Positions 50,121 through 58,461 of a DNA stretch of 64,000 bases are shown here, one piece after another. Numbering within the stretch: the first letter of the stretch is position 1; the number at the start of each line of letters is the position of its first letter. The stretch spans positions 62,001 through 126,000 of the forward strand of contig RQCP01000043.1 in NCBI GenBank assembly GCA_008668235.1, given 5' to 3'. Position numbers and translations under genes: made by a program. The notes under the pieces are model-generated. The model saw only the letters and a list, made by a program, of their open reading frames with translations, did not search any database and was not told where the DNA came from. Origin of the DNA: Collinsella aerofaciens. GTDB taxonomy: Bacteria > Actinomycetota > Coriobacteriia > Coriobacteriales > Coriobacteriaceae.

Positions 50121-51475
50121 AGAATCATTCCCTTCACTATTGTTTTCGCTGGGTCGAGCACGATGCCCGTCGCATCGCCCCTGATCGCGGCCGATACGGC
50201 GGCTGCGAGCGCCCTCGCGAGCGCGCGCTCGGCCTTCTGGCCGACTTCGTCTGACAGGTCCTTTTTGCCTTTGGGACCCTCTGTTGCGGACGCGAGCGTT
50301 TTGGCAAGGGCACTGCCCACAGCAACGGGGGCTTTTGCCATGGAAAGCGCGTAGGACGGGCACGACCGGAGGCATCTCTCCGGGATGGGCCTGCGCTCGC
50401 GGACGGCTTCTCGCGCCCTCTCCAGGTCTTTTCCGGTGACGCAGGCGCGGACTTCGCCGACGAGCGGCCTCATGCGCTTGCGCTCCGTTGCGGGCCCGTC
50501 GTCCGGCTTTGCGGACCTTATCGGTTCCCTTTCGGGGTCCGTTGCCCGGTCGGGTGCGATGACCCTCAGTAGGGCGTTGCCCTGGCGCGTGCGTAGCTCG
50601 TGCATGGCGTCGTTCACGTAGCGGTCCCGCGCAACGCCTTCGAGCCCCTTGAGGTCGGCGCAGCGCTCCACGGACTTGCGGTAAGCTGCGCCCGCCTCCT
50701 TGATTTCAGGGTGCCTCGACCCCGCTTCCGCGTTTGCGGCATCGACGGCCTTGGCGACATCTGGGTGCCAGCGGCGGAGGTGCGCGTAGGAGATGCGGCC
50801 GTCCGCAGGCAGAGCGACGCCAATCTCATCGGCGGGGACATGGCGGACGGCGTCGACCGCCCGCGACCTCGCTAGGTCGCGGGCCACGTGTTCGGCCGCG
50901 AGTGCCGGGGCCAGGGCCGCGTCGGTGAGCGCGTTTCTTGCCCGGTCGAGCCTGTTGCGGGCCATGAGCGAATCGAACGAGCCATCGGACGACCACGCAA
51001 TAACGTGCACGTGCTTGGAGCTCGGGTGGTTCTCGTGCTCGGCGGCTACCCAGCGGACGCTTGACTCGGGGATGCCCATTGCCTCGGCAAGCGCCGGCGA
51101 GAGGTTTCGTCGGCAGAAGCGCTGCCAGTCCTCCTTGCACGCGAGGTCGAGCTCGCGCGCCTCGTCCCTGCGGACGCTGAGAACGACGGTGGCAATCGCG
51201 CCGTCGGCCTTTTCGAGCTCCCTGCGGGCCGTGCGGAGCTGGACGGCCCCGTTCTGGTCGAAGAGCGCGGTCGATCCGGGCCTCTCGGCGCAGTAGCCGA
51301 CGAGCCCCATCCTCTCTGCGAGCTCGGAGCGCCTGAGGTCGTCGACGGTGGCTGACTTGTCGGCCCCCTCGCGCGTGGCGACGTATTCGATGTTGTTGGT
51401 GATGACTGCGGAACGCCCGCGCGAACCGGGGAGGTGCACGCGGGCGTTCACGACGAGGCTGCTACGACTTGCCAT
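50117..51475 (-). CDS. Relaxase, MOBP-type
   Basis: A 452-aa mobilization protein that would nick oriT and lead the strand into the recipient. The three-His metal motif is HENHPSSKHVH (His147, His155, His157), matching motif III of MOBP relaxases. A candidate catalytic Tyr lies in the N-terminal stretch NNIEYVATREGA (Tyr31). The second half is Arg/Ala-rich and helical. The gene overlaps the upstream accessory gene by 14 bases and the coupling-protein gene by 4, forming a tight operon. Confidence 0.85.
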   Translation of the reverse strand: MASRSSLVVNARVHLPGSRGRSAVITNNIEYVATREGADKSATVDDLRRSELAERMGLVGYCAERPGSTALFDQNGAVQLRTARRELEKADGAIATVVLSVRRDEARELDLACKEDWQRFCRRNLSPALAEAMGIPESSVRWVAAEHENHPSSKHVHVIAWSSDGSFDSLMARNRLDRARNALTDAALAPALAAEHVARDLARSRAVDAVRHVPADEIGVALPADGRISYAHLRRWHPDVAKAVDAANAEAGSRHPEIKEAGAAYRKSVERCADLKGLEGVARDRYVNDAMHELRTRQGNALLRVIAPDRATDPEREPIRSAKPDDGPATERKRMRPLVGEVRACVTGKDLERAREAVRERRPIPERCLRSCPSYALSMAKAPVAVGSALAKTLASATEGPKGKKDLSDEVGQKAERALARALAAAVSAAIRGDATGIVLDPAKTIVKGMIL

Positions 51476-51926
51476 TGGCTAGGCGCTCCCTCGCCTCCGA
51501 GAGCGTCATGCCGCGCTGCATGAGGCCGGCCTGCTTGTCGTAGGCGGCGTAGATGTCCGAGGCGCTCACGCTATTCAGACCCTCGAACGTGCCCTTCTCG
51601 ATTTCGACGGCGGCGATTGCCGCGACGATCGAGGCGCGCGTGGCGCGGTGCACGACGCGCGCGATGCGGTCCTCCTGCTCGGCGTTGCGCTCGCCGAGCG
51701 TGCGGTCGAGCTGCTCCAGCAGCGGCTGCATGACGCCGCGCAGATAGGTTCCGAGCTCGGTGGAGTAGAGCGTCAGGCCGTCGGAGGCGAGTCCGGCAGT
51801 GATGAGCTCGCGGGCGGCTGCGCTGTCGCTAAGATCCTTGGAAACCCCGTAGGCGTGGAGGCGGCGATACGCCTTGTCAGGGAGTCGGAGGCTCATGACC
51901 TTCGACCCGTCTTTTCCGATGGCCAT
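51462..51926 (-). CDS. Mobilization accessory protein
   Basis: 154 aa. The N-terminal SKVMSLRLPDKAYRRLHAYGV fits a ribbon-helix-helix strand-helix, followed by a long helical, probably coiled-coil C-terminus. Proteins of this shape placed right before a relaxase usually bind oriT and form the relaxosome (MobC-like). It overlaps the relaxase gene by 14 bases. DNA binding is inferred. Confidence 0.7.
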   Translation of the reverse strand: MAIGKDGSKVMSLRLPDKAYRRLHAYGVSKDLSDSAAARELITAGLASDGLTLYSTELGTYLRGVMQPLLEQLDRTLGERNAEQEDRIARVVHRATRASIVAAIAAVEIEKGTFEGLNSVSASDIYAAYDKQAGLMQRGMTLSEARERLANGKS

Positions 51927-51927
51927 C

Positions 51928-52416
51928 TTAGAGTCCCTCGTTCGGGAGGGGCGCGCCGACAGCGCGGAGGGCGGCGATGTTCTCGGGCGTGCGCTCGTAG
52001 GTCTTGGGCCAGAAGGTGACGGGCATCATGGCAAGGTCATCGCGGGGGATGCCGTAGGCGAAGAGGTAGGCCTCGATGGCGTCGCCGTATTCTGCATCGT
52101 TGACGCGATAGGCATCGGTGAAGAAGATGCCGGTCGGGTCGTCGTTGCAGCCCTTGACGAAGTAGACGCCGTTCCCGCCTTCCTTGAACGGGTTCAGGAC
52201 CTTGTACTCCGGCTTCGCGTAGTAGGCGATCCCCGCGCGGACGATGCGCGTAAAGCCCGGGCGCTCGTTGGCTCGCGCCGCTCGTGCGAAGCCCAGGTCG
52301 GGATCTGACTCCAGCAGATGGGTGAGCACGGAGCCGACGGCGTCGTCCTTGTGCTCGGGGATCGTCCCGAGGAGATCGGCGAGACGCGATTTGGTTTTCT
52401 TGACAAGTACCATCAT
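51928..52416 (-). CDS. Hypothetical protein of the mobilization operon
   Basis: 162 aa, family not recognised. Its stop lies one base before the start of the accessory gene, so it is the first gene of the mobilization operon. GAGAGGAAAA precedes ATG 52416. It is a soluble mixed alpha/beta protein with an aromatic-rich centre (GNGVYFVKGCNDDPTGIFFTDAYRVNDAEYGDAIEAYLFAYG). There is no membrane segment and no obvious catalytic motif. Confidence 0.65.
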   Translation of the reverse strand: MMVLVKKTKSRLADLLGTIPEHKDDAVGSVLTHLLESDPDLGFARAARANERPGFTRIVRAGIAYYAKPEYKVLNPFKEGGNGVYFVKGCNDDPTGIFFTDAYRVNDAEYGDAIEAYLFAYGIPRDDLAMMPVTFWPKTYERTPENIAALRAVGAPLPNEGL

Positions 52417-52505
52417 GGTTTTCCTCTCTGCCGGTGCCGTATGGGTACCGGCGATTCATTTGAGCTTCTTCGTTGGTGACGCTTCTAGCTGCGGCGAAAC
52501 GTTGC

Positions 52506-52563
52506 AGTGCCGAAGGTGCCAAAGAACAGGAAAGAGTTTCTTGACCAATGGCACCTTTGGCAC
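52506..52563. other. Inverted repeats upstream of the mobilization operon, candidate oriT
   Basis: GTGCCGAAGGTGCCA and TGGCACCTTTGGCAC form 15-bp arms with one mismatch, 25 bases apart (52507-52521 and 52548-52563). A second inverted repeat, GAGGTGCCGCA..TGCGGCACCCTC, follows at about 52599-52630. Both lie in the only sizeable gap (52417-52636) between the mobilization and replication-like genes, the usual place for oriT or an element origin. Neither has a T tract. Confidence 0.5.
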
Positions 52564-52636
52564 CATCGAGAGACTTTGCAGGTGAGGGGCGGCAAGCGAG
52601 GTGCCGCAACGGAATGCTGCGGCACCCTCGTCGGCC

Positions 52637-53866
52637 CTAATCCGTCTCCCGGTACACCCAGCAGCGCTGCTTGCCGTACGGGGGACAGAGGCGCTTGTTG
52701 CCCGGGACCCATCCCGGGCACTGCGATGACAGGATGCGGCTGACCATCTTGCAGTTGGCCTTGGTCTTCTCGAGATGGAGGGCCTTGTCGAGAATCTCGA
52801 ACGTGCATATGGGACGGTCGGTGTTGGCGGGGAGGTATGCGAGGACCTTCTGCACGCAGGGGTCCTCCTCGACGAAGCGGCTGCGTTGCGCGGTCGCCTC
52901 GATCTCCATCTCGGGCGTGAGGACGGTCGAGAAACGGGGGTCGCCCGTCTTCATCCACGTGCGGGCCTCTGCCCATGCCTGCCGGATGGCGGTAGGAAAG
53001 CCCTCGTCGAAGACGGACTTCTCCGTGCGCTCGATGCCGCAGAGCACCGGGAGGAAGCGCCTCGCGCCGCTCGTCCGCTCGCGGATGAAGTCGGCCTCGT
53101 TCGTGGTGCCGATGAAGACCACGCGCCGGGGGAAAGCCTCCGTCCGTCGACAGTAGGCTCCCCGGAACTCATCTACCTGACGTGTGATCCCGGCCTTCAC
53201 GCTCTCGACGGAGCGCTCGGACATGCCGTTGAGCTCGGGGATCTCAATGATCCACTTGCCCCGGTTTTGCTCGCCCGTGAGCCTGACGTCGCCGAGGTTG
53301 ATCACTGAGTCGCTGAAGTACTCGTCGCGCATGGCGAGGCCCCTCGCGAAGGAGGACTTGCCGATACCCCCGGCACCGCACAGGATAGGCATGTAATCGG
53401 CCTTGCAGCCCGGGCTGTAGGCGCGGGCGATGCCCTCGCAGAACAAGATGCGCTCGACCTCCGAGACGTATGCGCTCCTCTCCGCACCGAGGTAGGCATT
53501 GAGAAGCGTGCCGACGCGCGGGGTACCGTCCCAGGCGAGGGCGTCGAGCATGGTAACGAGCGGGTCATAGGCGTTGTCCTCACCGACGATGGTCAATGCG
53601 AGCAGCATGTACTTCTCCTTCTGGAGCGAGATAGTTTGCTGGAGGAGGGCGAAGAGCCGGGCGTCGTCGCTGTCGCGCCACCGGCGTTCCCGCGAACCTG
53701 CATCCCAGGGCAGGGACCCGGTCTTGAAGAGCTCGTTCGCGAGTCGGTTGTAGCCGACGTTCAGGGGAAGAGACTTGAGCTCCTCGACGATCTCGTTGAC
53801 GGTCGGCGGGGAACGACGCTCCGGGGGCTGCGGCTCGGGGGCATCGTCGTGCTTCTGCGTGCCCAT
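52637..53866 (-). CDS. VapE/VirE-type AAA+ ATPase
   Basis: A 409-aa protein of the virulence-associated E family, common on phage-like islands and mobilizable elements and thought to be a replication helicase or primase-type ATPase. Walker A is GAGGIGKSS (Lys170), Walker B lies in KWIIEIPELNGM, and VVFIGTTNEADFI with RRFLPV (arginine finger) completes the SF3-like core. The C-terminus is Cys-containing and basic. The ATG shares a base with the upstream stop (TAATG). It may allow the excised element to replicate. Confidence 0.85.
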   Translation of the reverse strand: MGTQKHDDAPEPQPPERRSPPTVNEIVEELKSLPLNVGYNRLANELFKTGSLPWDAGSRERRWRDSDDARLFALLQQTISLQKEKYMLLALTIVGEDNAYDPLVTMLDALAWDGTPRVGTLLNAYLGAERSAYVSEVERILFCEGIARAYSPGCKADYMPILCGAGGIGKSSFARGLAMRDEYFSDSVINLGDVRLTGEQNRGKWIIEIPELNGMSERSVESVKAGITRQVDEFRGAYCRRTEAFPRRVVFIGTTNEADFIRERTSGARRFLPVLCGIERTEKSVFDEGFPTAIRQAWAEARTWMKTGDPRFSTVLTPEMEIEATAQRSRFVEEDPCVQKVLAYLPANTDRPICTFEILDKALHLEKTKANCKMVSRILSSQCPGWVPGNKRLCPPYGKQRCWVYRETD

Positions 53867-54066
53867 TAGATCACCTCACGAGACTGGTGGTGGCGAGGGC
53901 CATTTGCGGGGTGGTTCTTGGCGTAGACAAGCGCTTCGAGCCGGTCGAGGCGAAGCTCCGCTTCGAGTAGACGCTCGACCAGCTCTTCCTCCGACAGGTG
54001 ATGGTCGAGGCCATGGTCGCGTAAGACGGCGTGGCGTCGGGCGGAATTCATCGTGCTAAGATTCAT
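53866..54066 (-). CDS. Small hypothetical protein between RHH and VapE genes
   Basis: 66 aa. The middle is a strongly charged helix (LSEEELVERLLEAELRLDRLEALVYAKN), likely a coiled coil. AAGGAGG is 9 bases upstream of ATG 54066. It overlaps the upstream gene by 11 bases and the VapE gene by one, so it is a genuine operon member. Function unknown. Confidence 0.6.
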   Translation of the reverse strand: MNLSTMNSARRHAVLRDHGLDHHLSEEELVERLLEAELRLDRLEALVYAKNHPANGPRHHQSREVI

Positions 54067-54505
54067 CGGCAGGGTCCTCCTTATATGTGGACTCAAGGTT
54101 TTGGGCGACGGCCGAGCTTTGGTCGGGGAGGCCGTCGTCCATCCCAAGGTTTGCGATAAGCGCGTCTTCGAGCTCCACGGGGGAGCGTTCGGGTGCGAAC
54201 GAGCCGGCGAAGGCAGCGAGCGTCTCAAGCGACTCGACGAGTCCGTTATCCATGTCTCCTGCGCGCCGGATGCGTCGGAGCTCCGCTACGACAGGCCCCA
54301 CGCGCTCCTTGACCGCCTTGCGCATGCGGGTGGTCGCGATCACGGTAAAGGCGCCTTCAAGCAGGCATTTCGTGATGTAGTCCTGCTTCGACAGGCCGCT
54401 CAGAGCAACGTGGAGGTCGAGCTGGACTGCCTCTTCAGGTGACATGCGGAAGGCGATTGTCTTGCAACGGCGACGACCCTTTGCGTCCAAAATCGGCCTA
54501 GACAT
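54056..54505 (-). CDS. Ribbon-helix-helix protein, MobC-like
   Basis: 149 aa. CKTIAFRMSPEEAVQLDLHVALSGLSKQDYITKCLLE near the N-terminus fits a ribbon-helix-helix domain of the type found in relaxosome and plasmid-control proteins. The remainder is helical and acidic. It overlaps the integrase gene by 8 bases. It could regulate the int operon or act at oriT. Confidence 0.7.
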   Translation of the reverse strand: MSRPILDAKGRRRCKTIAFRMSPEEAVQLDLHVALSGLSKQDYITKCLLEGAFTVIATTRMRKAVKERVGPVVAELRRIRRAGDMDNGLVESLETLAAFAGSFAPERSPVELEDALIANLGMDDGLPDQSSAVAQNLESTYKEDPADES

Positions 54506-55562
54506 CCGACATCACCTCGTCCAACGCTTCCACCAGATCGTGTTGCGTTGAGGGGAAGAGATGCGAGTACATCTCCGTGACCTCGGCAGTCTCGTGACCC
54601 ATGCGGTCGGCGATTGCCGTGGGCGAGTAACCGCTGTTGATGAGGGCGCTGACATGCGAGTGGCGGATATCGTGGATGCGGATGCGCTTCACACCCGAGA
54701 GCTCACAGCCCCTCTTCATCTCATGCGACAACGCGTGCTTGGTGATGGGGAAGAGCCGGTCGCTAGGAGCGATCTCGGGATGCGTTGCAAGATAGTCGTG
54801 CAGCTCCTCGCGAAGAAGGCTCGGCATGACGATGTCGCGCTTCGAGGCTCGCGTCTTGGGCGGGCCGATAACGTCCTCACCCTTGATGCGGGCGTAAGAA
54901 CGGCGGATGCGGATGACGTTAAGCTCGAAGTCGATGTCCTCCGGACGAAGGGCAAGGAGCTCGCCCTCGCGGCAGCCTGAGAGATAGAGTGTGAGGAAAG
55001 CGAGATAGACAAGGGGCTTGTCCTCGATGGCCTGGGAGAAGAGCTTGAACTCGGCAGGGGTCCAGTAAAGCATCTCCTTTTCGGGGCGCTTGGAGCCGAC
55101 CTTTCCCGCCGCCAAAATGGGGTTCTGGGGCAAGCGGTAGAAGCGAACCGCGTGGTTAAAGATGGCTGAGAACTGGTTGCAGATGGTATGGAGATAGCTC
55201 TGTGACAGGTTCTGCTCCAAAAGCCAATTCTCCCAGCGCACTACGTCTGCGGCCGTAACGTCGCAAAGGCGCATCTTGCCGAAGAACGGGAGGATGTACT
55301 TGTCGATGATGGCGTCCTTGGTGAGCTTGGTTCCAACGCGCAGGCGAGGGTAGACGTCGCGGGTATACATGGTCTTGACGAAGGCTTCGACGGTGATTTC
55401 GATGCGCTGGTTGCAGGAGGCGAGGAAGTCGCGCTCCCAAGCCACAGCTTCCTTCTTGGAAGCGAACCCGCGCTTCGTCTTCTTGTGACGCTCGCCCATG
55501 GAGTTGCGGTACCAGGCCTCAACTGTCCAAGTCCCGCGCTTTTTGTCGCGACTAACCGACAT
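54498..55562 (-). CDS. Tyrosine-type site-specific integrase
   Basis: A 354-aa recombinase of the Tn916/ICE class. The N-terminal AP2-like arm-binding domain is ~5-50 (GTWTVEAWYRN..KRGFASKKEA), the core-binding domain ~60-150 and the catalytic domain ~170-354. Catalytic residues are Arg198 (SGCREGE), Lys236, His297 and Arg300 (HDIRH), His323 (MGHE) and nucleophile Tyr332. All are present, so it should be active. It overlaps the excisionase-like gene by 11 bases. It catalyses integration and excision of the element. Confidence 0.93.
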   Translation of the reverse strand: MSVSRDKKRGTWTVEAWYRNSMGERHKKTKRGFASKKEAVAWERDFLASCNQRIEITVEAFVKTMYTRDVYPRLRVGTKLTKDAIIDKYILPFFGKMRLCDVTAADVVRWENWLLEQNLSQSYLHTICNQFSAIFNHAVRFYRLPQNPILAAGKVGSKRPEKEMLYWTPAEFKLFSQAIEDKPLVYLAFLTLYLSGCREGELLALRPEDIDFELNVIRIRRSYARIKGEDVIGPPKTRASKRDIVMPSLLREELHDYLATHPEIAPSDRLFPITKHALSHEMKRGCELSGVKRIRIHDIRHSHVSALINSGYSPTAIADRMGHETAEVTEMYSHLFPSTQHDLVEALDEVMSDV

Positions 55563-55761
55563 GGGTCATCGCCGCCTTCTGCTTGGAAGGGGCGGAGAGG
55601 AGACGAGCCTCGAAGTACGAGCGCTGAACCTTCCCAGGGATGGTCATGATGCCTTGAGCTGCAAGTTCTGCATTTAAGGTCTTGATGAGCTTGAAGGCAA
55701 AGGATTTGCTCATGCCTGTGGCTCCTGCAACCTCCTCAGCGTTCATGAATTGGTTGGACAT
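55552..55761 (-). CDS. Excisionase-like / small DNA-binding protein
   Basis: 69 aa. MNAEEVAGATGMSKSFAFKLIKTLNAELAAQG is a winged-helix/HTH stretch typical of small regulators upstream of ICE integrases, followed by a basic PGKVQRSYFEARLL. It probably directs excision or regulates int. It is transcribed together with int from the region holding three operators. GGAGCA lies before ATG 55761. Confidence 0.8.
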   Translation of the reverse strand: MSNQFMNAEEVAGATGMSKSFAFKLIKTLNAELAAQGIMTIPGKVQRSYFEARLLSAPSKQKAAMTHVG

Positions 55762-55790
55762 CGTGAATGCTCCTTTCGGTCGGTTTATAC

Positions 55791-55882
55791 CTCACGAATA
55801 TGTGAGGTGCTTCGAAAAATAGAATAGCTCACAAAAACGTGAGGTCAAGCGAAAAACTGAATTATCATCACGAAAATGTGAT
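55791..55882. promoter_or_regulatory. Three matching operators between int/xis and the XRE repressor
   Basis: CTCACGAATATGTGAG (55791-55806), CTCACAAAAACGTGAG (55828-55843) and ATCACGAAAATGTGAT (55867-55882) share TCAC-N8-GTGA and are spaced 37 and 39 bases apart. This is the layout of a phage-like immunity switch, with a divergent repressor on one side and int/xis on the other. Confidence 0.85.
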
Positions 55883-55932
55883 GTATGTCGATTAACCTAG
55901 TGGACGATAGGAAGCTAACCACGGAAGAAGCG

Positions 55933-56520
55933 ATGATGCGCGATTCGGACAAACTACGCATGGGCATGAAAATACGTACGCTACGCGCGCGGCGAGGAAT
56001 GACGCAGAAAGAGTTGGCTGATGCTGCGGGTCTGGGGGAATCGGCACTGAGGAGTTATGAGCTTGGTGCGCGATACCCAAAGGAAAAGCATCTTGAGTCG
56101 CTCGCAAAAGCGCTTAAGGTCCGTCCAGAAGCTTTCGAGGTCTACGGTATCGAGAACGAGCTTCAGTTTATTCATATGCTGTTTAACTTCGAGCAGACAT
56201 TCAAACTTGAGCCGGATAGAGAGGGCTCGCCTAGTCTGCGCTCGTATGGGTATGGAATGGTGCCGAAAGCGCTTATGGATTGGGGAAAGAAGTTCGCGCA
56301 GCTTGAAGAGGGGGAAATCTCAAGGGAGGAGTATGAAGACTGGAAGGACACATATAACCCGACAATTCTGACAAGTTGGTTGGGCGAAGAGATTCCTGAT
56401 CCCTATACGGGAAAGGCCCTTGCAGGTGAAGAGCGGGAAGGTGCCGTGCATGCTGTGGAGATGATGCCGGAGACGCTTCAGGACGAGCTGATGCGTGCTC
56501 ATCGAGCGGGGAAGATATAG
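55933..56520 (+). CDS. XRE-family repressor of the mobile element
   Basis: About 195 aa. Cro/CI helix-turn-helix at ~10-65 (MKIRTLRARRGMTQKELADAAGLGESALRSYELGARYPKEKHLESLAKALKV), then a C-terminal domain rich in acidic and aromatic residues (QLEEGEISREEYEDWKDTYNP) probably for dimerisation. ATG 55933 is chosen because GGAAG lies 5 bases upstream; an in-frame ATG at 55885 directly abuts the third operator and has no ribosome-binding site. It is divergent from xis/int and presumably binds the TCAC-N8-GTGA operators. Confidence 0.85.
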   Translation: MMRDSDKLRMGMKIRTLRARRGMTQKELADAAGLGESALRSYELGARYPKEKHLESLAKALKVRPEAFEVYGIENELQFIHMLFNFEQTFKLEPDREGSPSLRSYGYGMVPKALMDWGKKFAQLEEGEISREEYEDWKDTYNPTILTSWLGEEIPDPYTGKALAGEEREGAVHAVEMMPETLQDELMRAHRAGKI

Positions 56521-56683
56521 TTTGCGCTTCGTTCCGTTCTCGTGAGGACCAAATGAGTATCAAATGGCGGCGGAGAAACACCTGATGGAGCGGGCTGGGG
56601 TAAAACGGTCGCCTCGTTTAGCTGCGGTGCTCGTTATCGAGTGGGAGTAGAACAGACGTTCGATTCTATGCTATAGTGTTTGC

Positions 56684-56719
56684 CAATGGGCGCGGCATCT
56701 TCCGAATCCGCGCCCATTG
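56684..56719. repeat. 12-bp perfect hairpin near the element's right end
   Basis: CAATGGGCGCGG (56684-56695) and CCGCGCCCATTG (56708-56719) are exact complements around CATCTTCCGAAT. No T tract follows on either strand. It marks the junction region between the XRE gene and the GyrI-like fragment. Confidence 0.65.
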
Positions 56720-56905
56720 CTATACGGGCCTTACGATGACGAGCTGACGATCATAGGCGCCATGCGTGCATTTGCGGCGGAACGGGGATATGCGCCCGAC
56801 TTCTCCGAATTCCGCCTCTGTCACGAGATTTACCTCTCCGACCCGCGCAAGTACGCGCCGGAGAAGCTCAAGACCGTGATTCGCCATCCCATCAAGCCGA
56901 TTTAG
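56717..56905 (+). pseudogene. C-terminal fragment of a GyrI-like domain protein
   Basis: About 62 codons. The end LCHEIYLSDPRKYAPEKLKTVIRHP is the characteristic C-terminus of GyrI-like small-molecule-binding proteins, which are normally ~200 aa. The N-terminal two thirds are missing and no proper start or ribosome-binding site exists. It was probably truncated by the arrival of the mobile element or by a later rearrangement at the hairpin. Confidence 0.7.
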
Positions 56906-57065
56906 CGAAACGAGCGCCGCCGTGCGGTCCGGCTTTTGGGGTTTATCAATTGGTAGTCCGCGTCGATCGAGCAAGCTGCCCTGCCTCCCGGCAGGTGCGT
57001 AATCCCCTTGGTCGATCCGTCTCGAGGTGCGCTCTTTGCTCATCTTGTGGCGTGGGGTTACGATA

Positions 57066-57100
57066 CTCCTAAAAGTGTAACCAGATTCGAGTTTTAGGAG
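57066..57100 (+). promoter_or_regulatory. Hairpin masking the ribosome-binding site of the DUF4143 ATPase
   Basis: CTCCTAAAA (57066-57074) is the exact complement of TTTTAGGAG (57092-57100), and the second arm contains the AGGAG used by the TTG start at 57107. A transcript starting upstream would hide its own ribosome-binding site. Confidence 0.55.
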
Positions 57101-57106
57101 CAGCTT

Positions 57107-58372
57107 TTGAAGGGTAGCAGACTCAGGAACCGCGATAGATACCTCGAGGAGGCGATGTTCTTCCGTGACACCGACCTCATCAAGGTGATCACGGGCGTGC
57201 GCAGGTGCGGCAAGTCGAGCCTTCTCGATCTAATTAGGATGACCATCGAGTCTGAAGGAGTCGCTGGCCGCGGCTTTGTGAGCGTCAACCTGGAAAGCAA
57301 GGGTACGGGCATCAAGACGGAGGACCAGCTTTATGATTACGTTCGCGGGCGCCTGTCGGACAAGGGTCGCACCTACGTTTTCATAGACGAGCCCCAGAGA
57401 ATCGATGGCTGGCAGGATGCGGTCAACGCAATGAGGGTCGACTTCGATTGCGACATCTACCTCACGGGCTCGAATGCGTATCTTCTCTCGAGCGAGCTGG
57501 CCACCTATCTCTCCGGGCGCTACGTAGAGGTAAAGATGCTGCCTCTGTCCTTCTCCGAGTTCGCCGACTTCTGCGGAATCGAGTTCGTATCGGGAACTTC
57601 GGTGGCTCTCACTCCCGAGGGGGATCCCGTTCTCTTCGACGACATGCTTACTCGTTACCTTGAGTACGGGGGCATGCCAGCCATCGCATCCCTCTCGACG
57701 ACCCAGGCGCAGCACTCGGCGTACATGTCCGGCGTCTACGAAGCCATCGCCGTGCGTGATATTGTCAACCGTGAGCGCGGGAAGGGCAAAAGTGCGGTGA
57801 CTGACCCTTCCCTGCTGCGCCATGTGGCCGAATTCCTGGCGGACAACATCGGCAACGAGTGCTCGTCGAGTCGAATCGCCGGCGCGTTAACTTCTGCGGG
57901 GCCGAAGACCACGAACAAGACCGTTTCCTCGTATGTGGGTGCGCTTGAGGAGGCCTTCCTGTTCTATCGTGCCACGCGTTACGATTTGCACGGCAAGGCG
58001 CTCCTCAAGACGAACCCAAAGGAGTACATCGTCGACACCGGCTTCCGGACCTGGATGGCCGGCTATAGGGTCACGGATACTGGCCGCCTGTTCGAGAACG
58101 CCGTGTATCTCCAGCTGCTCTACGAAGGATGGAGCGTGCATGTGGGCAAGCTCTATGGCAAGGAAGTCGACTTCGTCGCGACGAAGGACGGGCGCGTGCT
58201 CTACGTGCAGGCGACTGACGAGATGTTCGCAAGCGAGACCAGGGAGCGAGAGATCGCCCCTCTGAAGTCGATACGAGACAACCACGAGAAGATCGTGGTC
58301 GTGAGGCAGGGTTCCTACGACACGGATATCGACGGCATCCGCATCGTGAGCGCGAGGGACTTTTTCCTCTAG
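57107..58372 (+). CDS. AAA ATPase with DUF4143 C-terminal domain
   Basis: A 421-aa ATP-binding protein of the widespread AAA_14/DUF4143 family. Walker A TGVRRCGKSS is at residues 29-38 and Walker B YVFIDEPQ has Asp95-Glu96. STOP-sensor-like LTGSNAYLLSSELATYLSGR follows. The DUF4143 part ends with a PD-(D/E)xK-like segment (LYGKEVDFVATKDGRVLYVQ). The cellular role of the family is not established; it is common in accessory regions. The TTG start at 57107 has AGGAG 6 bases before it, inside an inverted repeat. Confidence 0.88.
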   Translation: MKGSRLRNRDRYLEEAMFFRDTDLIKVITGVRRCGKSSLLDLIRMTIESEGVAGRGFVSVNLESKGTGIKTEDQLYDYVRGRLSDKGRTYVFIDEPQRIDGWQDAVNAMRVDFDCDIYLTGSNAYLLSSELATYLSGRYVEVKMLPLSFSEFADFCGIEFVSGTSVALTPEGDPVLFDDMLTRYLEYGGMPAIASLSTTQAQHSAYMSGVYEAIAVRDIVNRERGKGKSAVTDPSLLRHVAEFLADNIGNECSSSRIAGALTSAGPKTTNKTVSSYVGALEEAFLFYRATRYDLHGKALLKTNPKEYIVDTGFRTWMAGYRVTDTGRLFENAVYLQLLYEGWSVHVGKLYGKEVDFVATKDGRVLYVQATDEMFASETREREIAPLKSIRDNHEKIVVVRQGSYDTDIDGIRIVSARDFFL

Positions 58373-58461
58373 GGCCATGCGATTCATCGCGAGGCAGTTA
58401 GGTCAAGTGAGAAACATGCCTGACATCGGTTTGCTGACGATCTAAAACAGTAAGGAGAAGC

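Noticed and set aside
48180..54505. Complete conjugative element
   Set aside because: No VirB4, VirB6 or other channel genes occur; coupling protein and relaxase alone indicate a mobilizable element.
44264..56716. Direct-repeat attachment sites
   Set aside because: Comparing both ends by eye gave only short chance matches (8 bases or fewer); no att pair is claimed.
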